Shown: positions 7,946 to 17,195, counted from the stretch's first letter. The stretch is 64,000 nt of DNA from Chitinophaga caeni (GCF_002557795.1 NZ_CP023777.1:2799001-2863000), one strand, 5' to 3'. A program made the numbers and translations. Notes: generated by a model not told the origin, from the sequence alone.

Positions 7946-8806
7946 TTATTTTTTATAGTAAGTATAATTATATTTTATCATACCTAACAGCGACTTTTCC
8001 TTGCCGTAAACCTTCTCGTTCAAAGGTAAGCCATTTTCCATGTAAGTATACTTCCAGATCGTGTAATCACCATCCTGCGAGTTAACGATGGTCATGCTGG
8101 ATAGTTGCCCACCGCGGTTATATTCAAACATATAATCTGGCAGCAGGCGTTTACGCGCCGCGTTATAGCGGTATACATCGGAAAGGCGCCCCTGGTCGTC
8201 GTACCTGTAATATACTTTATCGCCTTGAAAATTCCTGCCGCTTTCATATTCTTCGATCACCCTGCCTTGCGGATCCAGCGTGAAAGTAACTACGGTTGAA
8301 TCATTGGGCGATAAACTTTTTTTATGGATCATCCTCGATAGGAAGCCGTTCGCATCATACTCGTAACGGCGGCTTTCCGTAATTTCATATTTATATTCCG
8401 TGGCTTGAGATTCGGAGCTGCTTTCGATCAGGACAATTTTACCTTCAGGATCGTATTTATACTTGGTTTGATTCAGGCTGCTGGTGCTGCTGTCGAGAGT
8501 ACGCAATAACCATCCCTTATTATTAAAAAAGGAAGTTAGGGAGGAGGTTCCGGTAGAAGGGGAACCGGTGATGCTGCGTAATTGCCGGTAGTTGCTGTTC
8601 AACATACGGATGCCCCTGAAATCCTGGTCGGATTCCATGTTGGCATCGAAACTTTGAACGTATTGTTCTTTTACTTGGTGTTCCTTGAGCAACAACAAGT
8701 TGTTGACAGTTTGTTGCGTGGAATATATATCCTGGTAATAATGCTGTGCTTTCGAAGGAATATAAATCAATGTTGCTAAGACAATGTATAGGACAATTTT
8801 GTTCAT
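7946..8806 (-). CDS. Secreted RHS/YD-repeat-like protein
   Basis: 286 residues with a signal peptide (MNKIVLYIVLATLIYIPSKAQ). The mature protein has several YD-type strands: KYKYDPEGKIV, RRYEYDANGFL, YYRYDDQGRL, MFEYNRGGQL, at roughly regular 25-35-residue intervals in the C-terminal two thirds. Such repeats build beta-rich shells or solenoids in RHS/wall-associated proteins. At under 300 residues it is far too short for a polymorphic toxin and has no visible toxin tip. It stands alone, divergent from the DUF3667 gene. Function is unknown. It has the same general layout as the accessory proteins at 1-2628 but belongs to the chromosome side of the tRNAs. Confidence 0.75.
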   Translation of the reverse strand: MNKIVLYIVLATLIYIPSKAQHYYQDIYSTQQTVNNLLLLKEHQVKEQYVQSFDANMESDQDFRGIRMLNSNYRQLRSITGSPSTGTSSLTSFFNNKGWLLRTLDSSTSSLNQTKYKYDPEGKIVLIESSSESQATEYKYEITESRRYEYDANGFLSRMIHKKSLSPNDSTVVTFTLDPQGRVIEEYESGRNFQGDKVYYRYDDQGRLSDVYRYNAARKRLLPDYMFEYNRGGQLSSMTIVNSQDGDYTIWKYTYMENGLPLNEKVYGKEKSLLGMIKYNYTYYKK

Positions 8807-8825
8807 GGATATATTTTCTGTTTTG

Positions 8826-8833
8826 CAAAAGTA
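8826..8833 (-). promoter_or_regulatory. Candidate -7 box (TACTTTTG) for the YD-repeat gene
   Basis: An exact match to TAnnTTTG on the minus strand, 20 bases before the ATG at 8806, which would give a short leader. A convincing -33 box is not obvious. Confidence 0.45.
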
Positions 8834-8945
8834 CTAACGTTTCTTAGTAATAAAAACGTATAAATCATGCCTAAATTTCCGTGTTGTTGTCATTTTGCTT
8901 AATTTTCTGCCTGGAATTTTCCCAAAATCTAAATTTTAAATATCC

Positions 8946-9926
8946 TTGAGTCACCAACAGTTACGCCCTGACCCGACTTGTTTGAATTGTGGTCACCATG
9001 TTCCGGAAAGGTACTGTACCCATTGCGGGCAGGAAAATATTGAAACGAAGGAGTCATTTGTCCATATGGTAGGGCATTTTGTGGCGGACGTGTTACATTA
9101 TGACTCCAAATCGCTGGTGACCTTCAAATATTTAATTACGCAACCCGGCTTGCTTACCAAGGCATATAACCAAGGTCAAAGGATGCGGTACGTAAATCCT
9201 ATCAAGCTCTACATATTCATTTCTTTCGTATTCTTTTTCCTGTCTTTTACTTTCCATGCTTCTTATGGACTGAAGGTGCAGGACGAGGAAAATTCGGAGA
9301 AGATAGAAAAAATGGATGGCGCCATGGGCAAACTGTCTGCCGGGAAGGATACGCTGGCACAAAAAGACAGCATGCAGATCGGGGATGGAAAGAAAAGCGC
9401 GTTATTTATTAACGGTCAATTGATGACGGTAGCGCAATACGACTCTATCCAAGCATCGAAACCGGAGCGGGATGGATTTTTACCCAGGAATTTGATGCGC
9501 CAATACTTATATGCGCGGCATAAATACGGCGATAAGGCAACGGAAGTTATCGGGGAAAAATTCAATCACAATATTCCGAAATTGATGTTTTTCCTGTTGC
9601 CCGTATTCGCGTTGTTATTAAAACTATTTTATGATAAGAAGAAATGGTTTTATACGCAACATGGAATCTTCGCATTGCACCTGCATAGTTTCGTATTTCT
9701 TTACCTTACAGTAACGATTATTATCAATCAATTGACGCATACCGACATTGCGACCGGGTTATTGATATTGATATTCCCGGTTTACCTGGTGTACGGGTTG
9801 AAAACTGCTTATGATCAAAGTTGGTTTACATCGGTTTTGAAAGGCATTTTTATCTACTTTATATACCTGGTAATCGTACTGTTTTCAATTGTTGGTTACC
9901 TGGGACTTACTTTCTCCATGATATAA
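8946..9926 (+). CDS. DUF3667 membrane protein with N-terminal zinc ribbon
   Basis: 326 residues. Two Cys pairs near the start (CLNCG at about residues 12-16 and CTHCGQ at 25-30) form a zinc ribbon, followed by the DUF3667 core (FVADVLHYDSKSL, KYLITQPGLLTKAYNQGQR, YVNPIKLYIFISF). About five transmembrane segments follow, with a polar loop of some 100 residues after the first. The start is TTG at 8946: an in-frame TAA sits nine bases upstream and the next ATG lies beyond the zinc ribbon, so TTG is the only suitable codon. The gene is 17 bases before the enoyl-CoA hydratase gene and may be co-transcribed. Function is unknown. Confidence 0.85.
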   Translation: MSHQQLRPDPTCLNCGHHVPERYCTHCGQENIETKESFVHMVGHFVADVLHYDSKSLVTFKYLITQPGLLTKAYNQGQRMRYVNPIKLYIFISFVFFFLSFTFHASYGLKVQDEENSEKIEKMDGAMGKLSAGKDTLAQKDSMQIGDGKKSALFINGQLMTVAQYDSIQASKPERDGFLPRNLMRQYLYARHKYGDKATEVIGEKFNHNIPKLMFFLLPVFALLLKLFYDKKKWFYTQHGIFALHLHSFVFLYLTVTIIINQLTHTDIATGLLILIFPVYLVYGLKTAYDQSWFTSVLKGIFIYFIYLVIVLFSIVGYLGLTFSMI

Positions 9927-9943
9927 ATCAAAAATCATACACC

Positions 9944-10726
9944 ATGCAATACGAATTTATTACCGTGAATCCAGATGCGCAACCCGGGGGAATTGCGCAT
10001 ATACAACTTAATCGCCCCAAGGAGTTGAATGCATTGAACCTGGAGCTAATGTCTGAACTGAAATCGGCTTTGCAGGGGCTAGACAAAAATGAAGCGGTGA
10101 AGGTGATCGTTTTAAGTGGTAATGAAAAGGCATTCGCTGCCGGGGCAGATATTAAACAGATGGCGGGGAAGTCTGCCATCGATATGTACGAAGTAGATCA
10201 GTTTAGTACCTGGGATGCTATTAAGAAAATAAAGAAACCCATTATTGCGGCTGTAAGCGGCTTTGCCCTCGGTGGGGGCTGTGAACTGGCCATGCTTTGC
10301 GATATGATCGTGGCTAGTGAAACTGCCAAGTTCGGGCAGCCGGAGATTAAGATCGGGGTGATGCCCGGCGCAGGTGGTACGCAAAGGTTAACACGCGCTG
10401 TCGGCAAGGCTTTGGCAATGGAAATGGTGCTTACCGGGAAATTTATCGATGCTGCTGAAGCTTACCGCGTGGGTCTGATCAACAGGGTGGTGCCGGTAGA
10501 ATTGTTCCTGGAAGAAGCTTTCCGTTTGGCCGCAGGGGTTGCGGAAATGTCGCCGGTAGCAATCAAGTTGGCAAAAGAATCCGTATTAAAAGCTTTTGAT
10601 AGCAGCCTGGAGGAAGGATTGCATTTCGAAAGGAAGAACTTTTACCTGTTGTTTGCTTCTGAAGATCAGAAGGAAGGCATGCAGGCTTTCGTAGAAAAAC
10701 GGCCGCCGGTATTTAAAGGCAAGTAA
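9944..10726 (+). CDS. Enoyl-CoA hydratase (crotonase family)
   Basis: 260 residues from the ATG at 9944, the full length of a short-chain crotonase. It hydrates trans-2-enoyl-CoA to 3-hydroxyacyl-CoA in fatty-acid or amino-acid breakdown. The oxyanion-hole segments AGADIK (66-71) and GFALGGGCE (106-114) are present, and the two catalytic acids are Glu114 and Glu134 (QPEIKIG), spaced 20 as in the mitochondrial enzyme, followed by PGAGGTQRL. Upstream in-frame codons overlap the DUF3667 gene and add no homology. The neighbours do not show which pathway it serves; an acyl-CoA dehydrogenase is encoded elsewhere in the window at 32991-34133. Confidence 0.93.
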   Translation: MQYEFITVNPDAQPGGIAHIQLNRPKELNALNLELMSELKSALQGLDKNEAVKVIVLSGNEKAFAAGADIKQMAGKSAIDMYEVDQFSTWDAIKKIKKPIIAAVSGFALGGGCELAMLCDMIVASETAKFGQPEIKIGVMPGAGGTQRLTRAVGKALAMEMVLTGKFIDAAEAYRVGLINRVVPVELFLEEAFRLAAGVAEMSPVAIKLAKESVLKAFDSSLEEGLHFERKNFYLLFASEDQKEGMQAFVEKRPPVFKGK

Positions 10727-10775
10727 ATGGATTTTCTACAACATCTGCGGTTAACTTTTGTTAGTATAATAAATT

Positions 10776-11420
10776 ATGCCTTTACTCATGCTAGATTTTG
10801 AACAGTTATTAAAAAATAACAAGTTATGGGCTGGGGATAGGGTACAGCAAGACCCTGAATATTTCAAACGGCTATCCCTTTTGCAATCACCCAAATTTTT
10901 GTGGATTGGTTGCTCCGACAGCCGCGTCCCGGCAAATGAAATTACCAATACCGAACCAGGTGAAATATTCGTTCATCGGAATATCGCCAATATGGTAGTG
11001 CATACAGATTTGAACTTGCTAACGGTAATGGCTTATGCTGTAGATCACCTTAAAGTGGAACACGTACTGGTTGTTGGACATTATGGCTGCGGCGGTGTAA
11101 AGGCGGCTATGACTAACCAGGATTTCGGTATTCTTAACAGGTGGCTCAATAATATTAAGGATGTTTACCGGTTCCATAGGAATGAATTGGACGCTATCAA
11201 AGATGAAGAGGCTAAAACGGATCGGTTGGTAGAGCTGAATGTAAAGGAACAAGTAATGAACCTAGCCAAAACGGAAATTATTCAAACTGCTTGGAAGAAG
11301 GAGAACCGCCCGCATCTGCATGGCTGGGTCTACGGCTTGAAGGATGGTTTGATCAACCCGGTATTTCATATGGCGCCGGGTACGCATATTGATCCATTGT
11401 ATGAGTATGATATAAAATAA
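10776..11420 (+). CDS. can: Beta-class carbonic anhydrase
   Basis: 214 residues interconverting CO2 and bicarbonate in the cytoplasm. The zinc ligands and active-site pair are visible: Cys46, Asp48 and Arg50 in CSDSRVP, His102 and Cys105 in GHYGCGG. The remainder follows the Can-type enzyme closely (EPGEIFVHRNIAN, TDLNLLTVMAYAVD, LNVKEQVMNL, LHGWVYGLKDGL). The ATG at 10788 (MLDFEQLL) is an alternative start that loses only four residues and matches related proteins slightly better. It is monocistronic as far as can be seen. Confidence 0.95.
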   Translation: MPLLMLDFEQLLKNNKLWAGDRVQQDPEYFKRLSLLQSPKFLWIGCSDSRVPANEITNTEPGEIFVHRNIANMVVHTDLNLLTVMAYAVDHLKVEHVLVVGHYGCGGVKAAMTNQDFGILNRWLNNIKDVYRFHRNELDAIKDEEAKTDRLVELNVKEQVMNLAKTEIIQTAWKKENRPHLHGWVYGLKDGLINPVFHMAPGTHIDPLYEYDIK

Positions 11421-11513
11421 TCTTTAAAAGCCGGGTGTTTGCAGAAACGGTAGTGCCGCCGTATAAAGCGGGACCTAGTTACCCTTGCAATTTAATAACT
11501 TGGTGCTTTCGAT

Positions 11514-12050
11514 ATGAGAAACAAGCTAATATTAGGATGCCTGGTTGGTTTATTGGCTGCGTGTCAGCCTGCTGTTAAACCAGAGCAGAAAGTAATGCTA
11601 CCGGACTCGATGGTTATGGTTCCTTCCGATACGATGATCGTGGCTACCGATACTACTTTAACCCCGGTGATGGTTGAATCTTGGAAGCATTTGCAGTCCT
11701 TGAATGGAAAATATGCGCATGAAATCGGGTTGTTACAGAAAGAACCGCTTAAAAAACGGCTGTCAGTTTTACTTTCGAAGAAAGAATTACAAGATTTTCA
11801 GGACAGGTACAAGGTGACTCCCCCGATTGAAATCCAGGAAGGGGTATTATTCAATGATGGCTGCAAGCCGCATAATTGTATGGAAGACGAAGCTGCTATC
11901 GCTATTGACATGAAAAAAGATATTATTTATATCGGTATTGCCAGGCATAAAAATGTATCGATTTATAGTGAGAAGTCCGATACCATTTACCCGGGGAAAT
12001 TGAAACAGTGGATGAAGAAATTCATGGAGCCGGGCGCTTTAACGAAGTAA
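11514..12050 (+). CDS. Ivy-like lysozyme-inhibitor lipoprotein
   Basis: 178 residues with a lipoprotein signal (lipobox LLAAC, Cys17). After a linker comes a compact domain of about 120 residues with CKPHNC at 117-122. CKPH[DN]C is the signature loop of Ivy (inhibitor of vertebrate C-type lysozyme), where it plugs the lysozyme active site. The loop is preceded by a strand (IEIQEGVLF) and followed by strands (AAIAIDMKKDIIYIGIA), as in Ivy. Ivy proteins protect peptidoglycan from lysozyme or from the cell's own lytic enzymes; here the protein would be membrane anchored. Overall similarity outside the loop is low, so the call is a family-level inference. Confidence 0.65.
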   Translation: MRNKLILGCLVGLLAACQPAVKPEQKVMLPDSMVMVPSDTMIVATDTTLTPVMVESWKHLQSLNGKYAHEIGLLQKEPLKKRLSVLLSKKELQDFQDRYKVTPPIEIQEGVLFNDGCKPHNCMEDEAAIAIDMKKDIIYIGIARHKNVSIYSEKSDTIYPGKLKQWMKKFMEPGALTK

Positions 12051-12071
12051 AACGTGTTTATTACTATATAA

Positions 12072-12100
12072 AAATATAGCCCCGTTTCGGGACTATATTT
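12072..12100. terminator. Bidirectional terminator
   Basis: AAATATAG (72-79) pairs with CTATATTT (93-100), and CCCG pairs with CGGG inside, closing a TTT loop; T-runs flank both sides. It serves the convergent Ivy-like gene (plus) and the cold-shock gene (minus). Confidence 0.8.
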
Positions 12101-12125
12101 TTTTGCTCAATATTGAAAACAGGAA

Positions 12126-12317
12126 TTACGCGAGTCTTACGTTAACCGCGCTCAATCCTTTTTCTCCATTTTGAATATCAAAGAGTACATGGTCATTTTC
12201 CTGGATATCGTTTTTAAGTCCGGAAATATGTACGAATATATCTTTACCATTATCTTTTGGTGTGATGAATCCGAAACCTTTACTCGTGTTGAAAAATTTA
12301 ACGGTACCTTCTTGCAT
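12126..12317 (-). CDS. Cold-shock protein (CspA family)
   Basis: 63 residues, a single cold-shock domain that binds single-stranded RNA/DNA. RNP1 is KGFGFI (13-18) and RNP2 is DIFVHIS (26-32), and the C-terminal NGEKGLSAVNVRL strand is typical. It has an AT-rich leader of well over 100 bases upstream, in line with the long untranslated leaders of csp genes; a TAACTTTC near -7 box is present in the leader. It lies next to another small RNA-binding protein gene (RRM) in the same direction, 147 bases away. Confidence 0.95.
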   Translation of the reverse strand: MQEGTVKFFNTSKGFGFITPKDNGKDIFVHISGLKNDIQENDHVLFDIQNGEKGLSAVNVRLA

Positions 12318-12464
12318 TTGTAATAATTTTATTTAGTTAATTGAAAGTTATAGATTGGAAACTTTATGTTTTTTTTCTAATAAATTGTATATCTCAGAAT
12401 TATTGCTTGTTGCCGAAAGCATGAACAGCTACTTTCCAATTGAATGGTCTTCGAAAAAATTGCT

Positions 12465-12740
12465 TTAGTAACGTCTCCTGTTAAGGCTTGCGTTTTGGCC
12501 GTTTGAGCGGGCGGTATTTACGGTTAATACTTGCTCGTTAAGCATCGTATTTTGCAAATCCGAGATTGCTTTTTCGGCTGATGCTTCATCAAGCATTTCC
12601 ACGAAAGCAAAGCCCTTGGGGCGTTTTGTAAAGCCGTCAACGATGATTTTCACGGAGCTAACGGTGCCAAATGGAGTAAATATATCTTCTAATTGTTCCG
12701 GGGTCGTGGAATTGCTTAAATTCCCTACATAAATATTCAT
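12465..12740 (-). CDS. RRM-domain RNA-binding protein
   Basis: 91 residues, almost entirely one RNA-recognition motif. RNP2 is IYVGNL (3-8) and RNP1 is KGFAFVEM (42-49), with the aromatic residues used for RNA stacking. A short Asn/Arg-rich tail (NGQNASLNRRRY) follows. Such small RRM proteins are common in Bacteroidota and are thought to act as global RNA binders in place of Hfq in many lineages; the targets are unknown. It is transcribed toward the cold-shock gene. Confidence 0.93.
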   Translation of the reverse strand: MNIYVGNLSNSTTPEQLEDIFTPFGTVSSVKIIVDGFTKRPKGFAFVEMLDEASAEKAISDLQNTMLNEQVLTVNTARSNGQNASLNRRRY

Positions 12741-13040
12741 TGTATGCTATTAAATGTTAAAAATATGGCGTCTGTAAAAGCGAAGACTGAGTGAGAAGAG
12801 AAAGTATTCAATGCTGTATCAGAAGTAGCAAAGGCAGGAGCCTGTTATTTGGTGAAGTTACTGTTAATAATTGATATTCCAATATTTATTTTTTATTATT
12901 TACCTGGAACTGCTATTGGTGTTACCGTTTATCGGGATGCTGCTCTTATGTGTTATGAAGTTTTGTCATCCGCGGTACGTTGTTAGCTGTGATGAAGAGG
13001 TTAAATTCAATTGCTTATATTACTGTTGAAAGATAACAAG
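12741..13040. other. Gene-free leader region of the RRM gene
   Basis: No reading frame with coding character is seen here. The stretch is AT-rich with short T-runs and presumably contains the promoter and a long leader of the RRM gene. I see no convincing TAnnTTTG box or strong hairpin apart from the terminator at 13041. Confidence 0.4.
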
Positions 13041-13068
13041 AAACCCGGCAATCATAGTTGCCGGGTTT
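13041..13068 (-). terminator. Terminator of tex
   Basis: A perfect 11-base stem AAACCCGGCAA / TTGCCGGGTTT with a six-base loop lies 31 bases after the tex stop on the minus strand, followed by a moderately T-rich tail. Confidence 0.75.
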
Positions 13069-13098
13069 GCATAAAATATTAATATCTCTACTGCCTGG

Positions 13099-15360
13099 TT
13101 ATTTAAATTTATTTTTTAACGCTTCCAAGCTTGCTTTAAAGTCATTAACCGGCGCTTCTTTTTTCTGTGATTTCGCGGGCTCCCTTCTTCCTTCTTTTCT
13201 CGGCTCCCTGTTCCTGGAAGCTGCCGGTTCGCTATCTTTCATAGAAAGTGAAATTCTTTTTCTAGCGATGTCAATTTCGAGAACGGTAACGGTAACTTTC
13301 TGGTTTAATTTAACCGCTTCGTTAGGATTGCTAATGAATTTATTAGATAAATGGGAGATATGCACCAGGCCGTCTTGTTTTACGCCGACATCTACGAATG
13401 CACCGAAGGCCGTAATATTGGTTACGACGCCCGGTAATTGCATGCCCACTTTCAAGTCTTCCATCTTGTGAATACCTTCCGCGTATTCGAATATTGATAT
13501 CTCGTCCCTTGGGTCACGGCTAGGTTTATCCAATTCTTTGAGTATATCTTCCAAGGTAAGCAAGCCTACTTCTTCGCTGACATATTCTTTTACATTGATT
13601 TTTTTACGCAATGGCTCCTGGCTCATAAGGTCCTGCACGGTGCTATTCAGTTGCTGTGCCATCTGTTCTACCAGCGGGTAGCGTTCCGGGTGAACGGCAG
13701 AGTTGTCGAGCGGGTTATCCCCATTTTCGATTCTCAAGAAACCGGCGCATTGTTCGAAGGCTTTTTCTCCCAGTCGCGGCACTTTTTTAAGCTCCAACCT
13801 GTTTCTGAAGACGCCGTTTTCCTTGCGGAACTTAACGATATTATCTGCCAAGGATGGTCCGAGGCCAGATACGTAAGCTAGCAGGTGTTTTGATGCGGTA
13901 TTGAGGTTTACGCCGACATTATTCACGCAGCTCACAACTACGCGATCCAGGCTTTGTTTCAAGCTGCTTTGATTGACATCGTGTTGGTATTGCCCAACGC
14001 CGATTGATTTAGGGTCGATCTTCACCAACTCTGCCAATGGGTCAATTAGCCTTCTACCGATCGATACGGCGCCCCTCACGGTAACATCCTGGTCGGGGAA
14101 CTCTTCCCTGGCCACTTCCGATGCGGAGTAAACGGATGCCCCGCTTTCGTTTACCATGAACACGATTACCTTTTTACCGAAATCAATTTTCTTTACAAAT
14201 TCTTCTGTTTCCCTTCCGGCGGTTCCGTTACCTACGGCGATGGCGGCAGAATCGTAGCGGTTTACCCAAGATTGGAGTAGCTTTTCCGCATCATCCCTCT
14301 TATAGTTTTTCTCCAGCGGGAAGATCACATCGTGATCTAACATGTTTCCCTGGCTGTCGAGCGCAACTAATTTACATCCCGTACGGTAGCCCGGATCGAT
14401 TGCCAAAACGGGTTTCGGCCCCAATGGAGCGGCTAATAAAAGTTGGCGTAAATTTTCAGCGAATACATCGATGGCTTCCCCATCTGCACGTTCCTTTATA
14501 AGAGCCCGGAATTCATTTTCCAAGGAGGGGCGCATCAGTCGTTTATAAGCATCCGTGATGGCCTTGGTGATTTGTTCTCCCGCTGCATTTTTCTTTTTCA
14601 CGAACTGCTTGGTCAATATTTCGAGCGCATCTTCCTCGGCCGGCGCGATTGTCCCGTAAAGGAAACCTTCCGCTTCCCCGCGCAAGATGGCTAACACCCT
14701 GTGCGAAGGCATTTCCATAATGTCCTCGTTGAAGTTGAAATAATCCTTGTATTTGGCGGCTTCTTCTTCTTTGCCCTCGATAACTTTCGCGGATAATTTT
14801 CCTGTATTTGTAAATATTTTACGCACCTTATCACGTGCCTCAGCATTCTCGTTCACCCATTCCGCGATGATATCGCGGGCGCCTTTTAAAGCTTCATCAT
14901 TGCTGGCAACCTGTTCGTTAATAAATGTTTGTGCAATTTCATCTAGGTTAATGTCTTCCTGCTCGAACAAAATTTTTGCAAGGGGTTCCAAGCCTTTCTC
15001 GATGGCCACTGTAGCCCTGGTTTTACGCTTGGGTTTATATGGTAAGTAAATGTCTTCCAGTTCATTCAATTGCCAGGTGCTTTCTATTTTCTCCAGCAAT
15101 TCCGGCGTCATTTTCTCTTGCTCCGTGATGGTTTTAATAATGAAAGCCCGGCGATCATCCACCTCTTTATATCTCTTTTGAAGATCTTCAATGCGGGCAA
15201 TTTGCACTTCGTCGAGGCTCCCGGTAACTTCTTTACGGTAGCGGCTAATAAAAGGAACGGTGGAACCTTCATTGAGCAAGTTCATCGTGTTTTCTGCTTG
15301 CTTCTTTGAAATGCCCAATTCTGCCGAGATAAGCTCAATGTGCTTTAAATTCATATTCAC
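13099..15360 (-). CDS. tex: Tex-family RNA-binding transcription accessory protein
   Basis: 753 residues, full length. The N-terminal helical domain (ISAELGISKKQAENTMNLL, STVPFISRYRKE) is followed by the Tex core (DIYLPYKPKRKTRA), a YqgF/RNase H-like domain (AIDPGYRTGCKLVALD at about 320), helix-hairpin-helix segments (LNTASKHLLAYVSGLG, KVPRLGEKAFEQCAGFLRI), and a C-terminal S1 RNA-binding domain (GVVTNITAFGAFVDVG, DGLVHISHLS at about 650-715). A charged, Arg/Glu-rich tail ends the protein. Tex acts with RNA polymerase and RNA in the cytoplasm; its precise role in Bacteroidota is not established. It is monocistronic. Confidence 0.96.
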   Translation of the reverse strand: MNMNLKHIELISAELGISKKQAENTMNLLNEGSTVPFISRYRKEVTGSLDEVQIARIEDLQKRYKEVDDRRAFIIKTITEQEKMTPELLEKIESTWQLNELEDIYLPYKPKRKTRATVAIEKGLEPLAKILFEQEDINLDEIAQTFINEQVASNDEALKGARDIIAEWVNENAEARDKVRKIFTNTGKLSAKVIEGKEEEAAKYKDYFNFNEDIMEMPSHRVLAILRGEAEGFLYGTIAPAEEDALEILTKQFVKKKNAAGEQITKAITDAYKRLMRPSLENEFRALIKERADGEAIDVFAENLRQLLLAAPLGPKPVLAIDPGYRTGCKLVALDSQGNMLDHDVIFPLEKNYKRDDAEKLLQSWVNRYDSAAIAVGNGTAGRETEEFVKKIDFGKKVIVFMVNESGASVYSASEVAREEFPDQDVTVRGAVSIGRRLIDPLAELVKIDPKSIGVGQYQHDVNQSSLKQSLDRVVVSCVNNVGVNLNTASKHLLAYVSGLGPSLADNIVKFRKENGVFRNRLELKKVPRLGEKAFEQCAGFLRIENGDNPLDNSAVHPERYPLVEQMAQQLNSTVQDLMSQEPLRKKINVKEYVSEEVGLLTLEDILKELDKPSRDPRDEISIFEYAEGIHKMEDLKVGMQLPGVVTNITAFGAFVDVGVKQDGLVHISHLSNKFISNPNEAVKLNQKVTVTVLEIDIARKRISLSMKDSEPAASRNREPRKEGRREPAKSQKKEAPVNDFKASLEALKNKFK

Positions 15361-15605
15361 TTAATTTTGGAATCTTGATGCAACTTTTTTGATGGTAACG
15401 AATCGATTGTCTCCGGAATGCCGGGGCGGCAAATCTACTTAAAATGACAATCTAATAGTGAAAAATATCTGTAAATCGATTTTTTACTTTAGGAATTTTT
15501 ACAATTTGAACAGGCCCGGTAAATCCCGCTTTCATGTTACTTGTCCATCCCTATTGGGAAGTACATTCCAACGGGGATACAAATATAACGATTCTGCCGT
15601 TCCGG
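15361..15605. other. Intergenic region tex / efflux operon end
   Basis: It contains a TAGATTTG box at 15430-15437 on the minus strand, an exact match to TAnnTTTG, about 70 bases before the tex start, which is the likely tex promoter. The MFS gene ends at the other side without an obvious terminator hairpin. No gene is seen. Confidence 0.45.
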
Positions 15606-17192
15606 TTAATAACCGAAAACCCTGTTGCGGAATAGGTTATAGGTTTGTTGCAAATGCTTATTGAGCAGGATAAGGATCATGAAAATGATAAATACTATGG
15701 CTAACCAGGTGAATATTTCCATGTTGCCTAATAAGAAGCTTTGTGTACGGATCGAAGCATCGAGCTGTTTATAAGCCAACTGTCCCGCGGCGCCGGAACT
15801 GTACCCCTTCGAAATGAATGTAGCCGTTAATGTGCTGAGCCGCTCTTCTGCCAAGGGGTTGGTTGCCGTAATATTACGCGATAGGGAAATGTAATGCGAG
15901 CGTTGTAAGAAAACCTGCGCATTATGGATCAGGCAAAAACCGAGGGAAGTAGCCCAAAAGCGTGTCGAAGCCCCGGCCCGGGAACCAAAAATTGCCAGGT
16001 GAGACGGCGCTTGTGCCAATATAAACATGATTAGGGGCGTGAATATCAGTCCCACGCTAAGGCCTTGCAGGTAGTATGGCAACGCGATTTCCCCGATGCC
16101 AACTTCCAGTTTGAACAGGAAGCGGAACCAATAAAGGTATATAGCCATGATGCCGAAAGAAGCGGCAAAGATATATTTTACGGGAAATTTTCTTATTAAT
16201 AGGGTAGCTGCGATGATGACCCCCGTGGCGCTGCCAGCGGCATTGATCCATTGTATTTTGGCAAGGTAAAGTTGTTCCCAATGCCAAACCTGCACCATCG
16301 TAGCGTGACAAACATTCAGGGTTGCCCGGCCAATATATAAAATGATGAATAGTAATAAGCCCGATCTCAGGTTTGCGCTTTTCAAGATGTCCAGGTTAAA
16401 CAAGGGCCGTTTACTGGTTTTTTGCCTGGTGATGAATAACCCGCTGAAAATAATAAATATGGTAATTCCCAAGCGGATGTCCCAGGCGTTTAACCAATAT
16501 CTTTTTTCACCGTAAACCAGTACATACGTGCCTGCTACCAATAGCGCTACCAGGATTATATAACCGGCAAAATCAACTTGGTATAATGGTAATTTCCGCT
16601 CTAATCGCTTATTGTTAAAAAGTAAGATAATGATGGCTAAACCTATGATCTGAACACCGATCGCGCCGTAAATCATGTACCTCCAGTCCCATTGATCTAA
16701 AGTAAAACCTACGAGGAAATTGATGATAGCGGGAGAGCATAAGAGCACGCAATAGAAGAATGAATAAACAATCACGCGGCCAAACTTAGAGGGGAAGCGG
16801 GTAAATAAAAGTTGTATCATGACGCCGCCTGGTAATGCCATGATAAACCCATCGATCATTCTTAGCACAACAAACATTGTCATGTTTTTAACGAAGGCGC
16901 TTGCAAATAATACGACGATCGTTAATAAGTTAATGCCGATTAAATAATTCCTGGCGGCAAAGAACCTGGCAAAACGTTGTTCGATCAACATCGTGGCTAT
17001 CAAGGTGCCGTATGTTAATGACATCGTAAATTGCATGTCTTCCGGTTCTATTCCGAGGTAACTGGCAGTATAGGTCGAGTTGGAATTATACAAACCCAAC
17101 AGCAGCATGGCTGGTAAAATGCAAAATATCAAACCAGCTTTAATAGCCCATCCGGGCAGCCATTCCCTGAATATAGAACCTGTTTTTATCAT
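15606..17192 (-). CDS. MFS multidrug transporter, DHA2/EmrB-like
   Basis: 528 residues with about 14 transmembrane segments, the layout of the DHA2 (EmrB) drug:proton antiporters. Visible features are an N-terminal hydrophobic segment (GLIFCILPAMLLLGLY), an Arg-containing segment in helix 4 (VLRMIDGFIMALPGG) and a large C-terminal loop before the last helix (FTWLAIVFIIFMILILL). It is the third gene of a minus-strand operon, three bases after the periplasmic adaptor gene and with the outer-membrane channel gene upstream. Together they would form a tripartite pump from cytoplasm to medium. The substrate is unknown. Confidence 0.85.
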   Translation of the reverse strand: MIKTGSIFREWLPGWAIKAGLIFCILPAMLLLGLYNSNSTYTASYLGIEPEDMQFTMSLTYGTLIATMLIEQRFARFFAARNYLIGINLLTIVVLFASAFVKNMTMFVVLRMIDGFIMALPGGVMIQLLFTRFPSKFGRVIVYSFFYCVLLCSPAIINFLVGFTLDQWDWRYMIYGAIGVQIIGLAIIILLFNNKRLERKLPLYQVDFAGYIILVALLVAGTYVLVYGEKRYWLNAWDIRLGITIFIIFSGLFITRQKTSKRPLFNLDILKSANLRSGLLLFIILYIGRATLNVCHATMVQVWHWEQLYLAKIQWINAAGSATGVIIAATLLIRKFPVKYIFAASFGIMAIYLYWFRFLFKLEVGIGEIALPYYLQGLSVGLIFTPLIMFILAQAPSHLAIFGSRAGASTRFWATSLGFCLIHNAQVFLQRSHYISLSRNITATNPLAEERLSTLTATFISKGYSSGAAGQLAYKQLDASIRTQSFLLGNMEIFTWLAIVFIIFMILILLNKHLQQTYNLFRNRVFGY

Positions 17193-17195
17193 CGC

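Noticed and set aside
7946..8806. Polymorphic RHS toxin
   Set aside because: At 286 residues with no toxin tip, no secretion or immunity partner, it is too small; only YD-like strands are shared.
13041..13068. Palindrome as another GTAG-type repeat
   Set aside because: It lacks the GTAG foot and is placed as a terminator after tex; the same holds for hairpins at 36431 and 45356.
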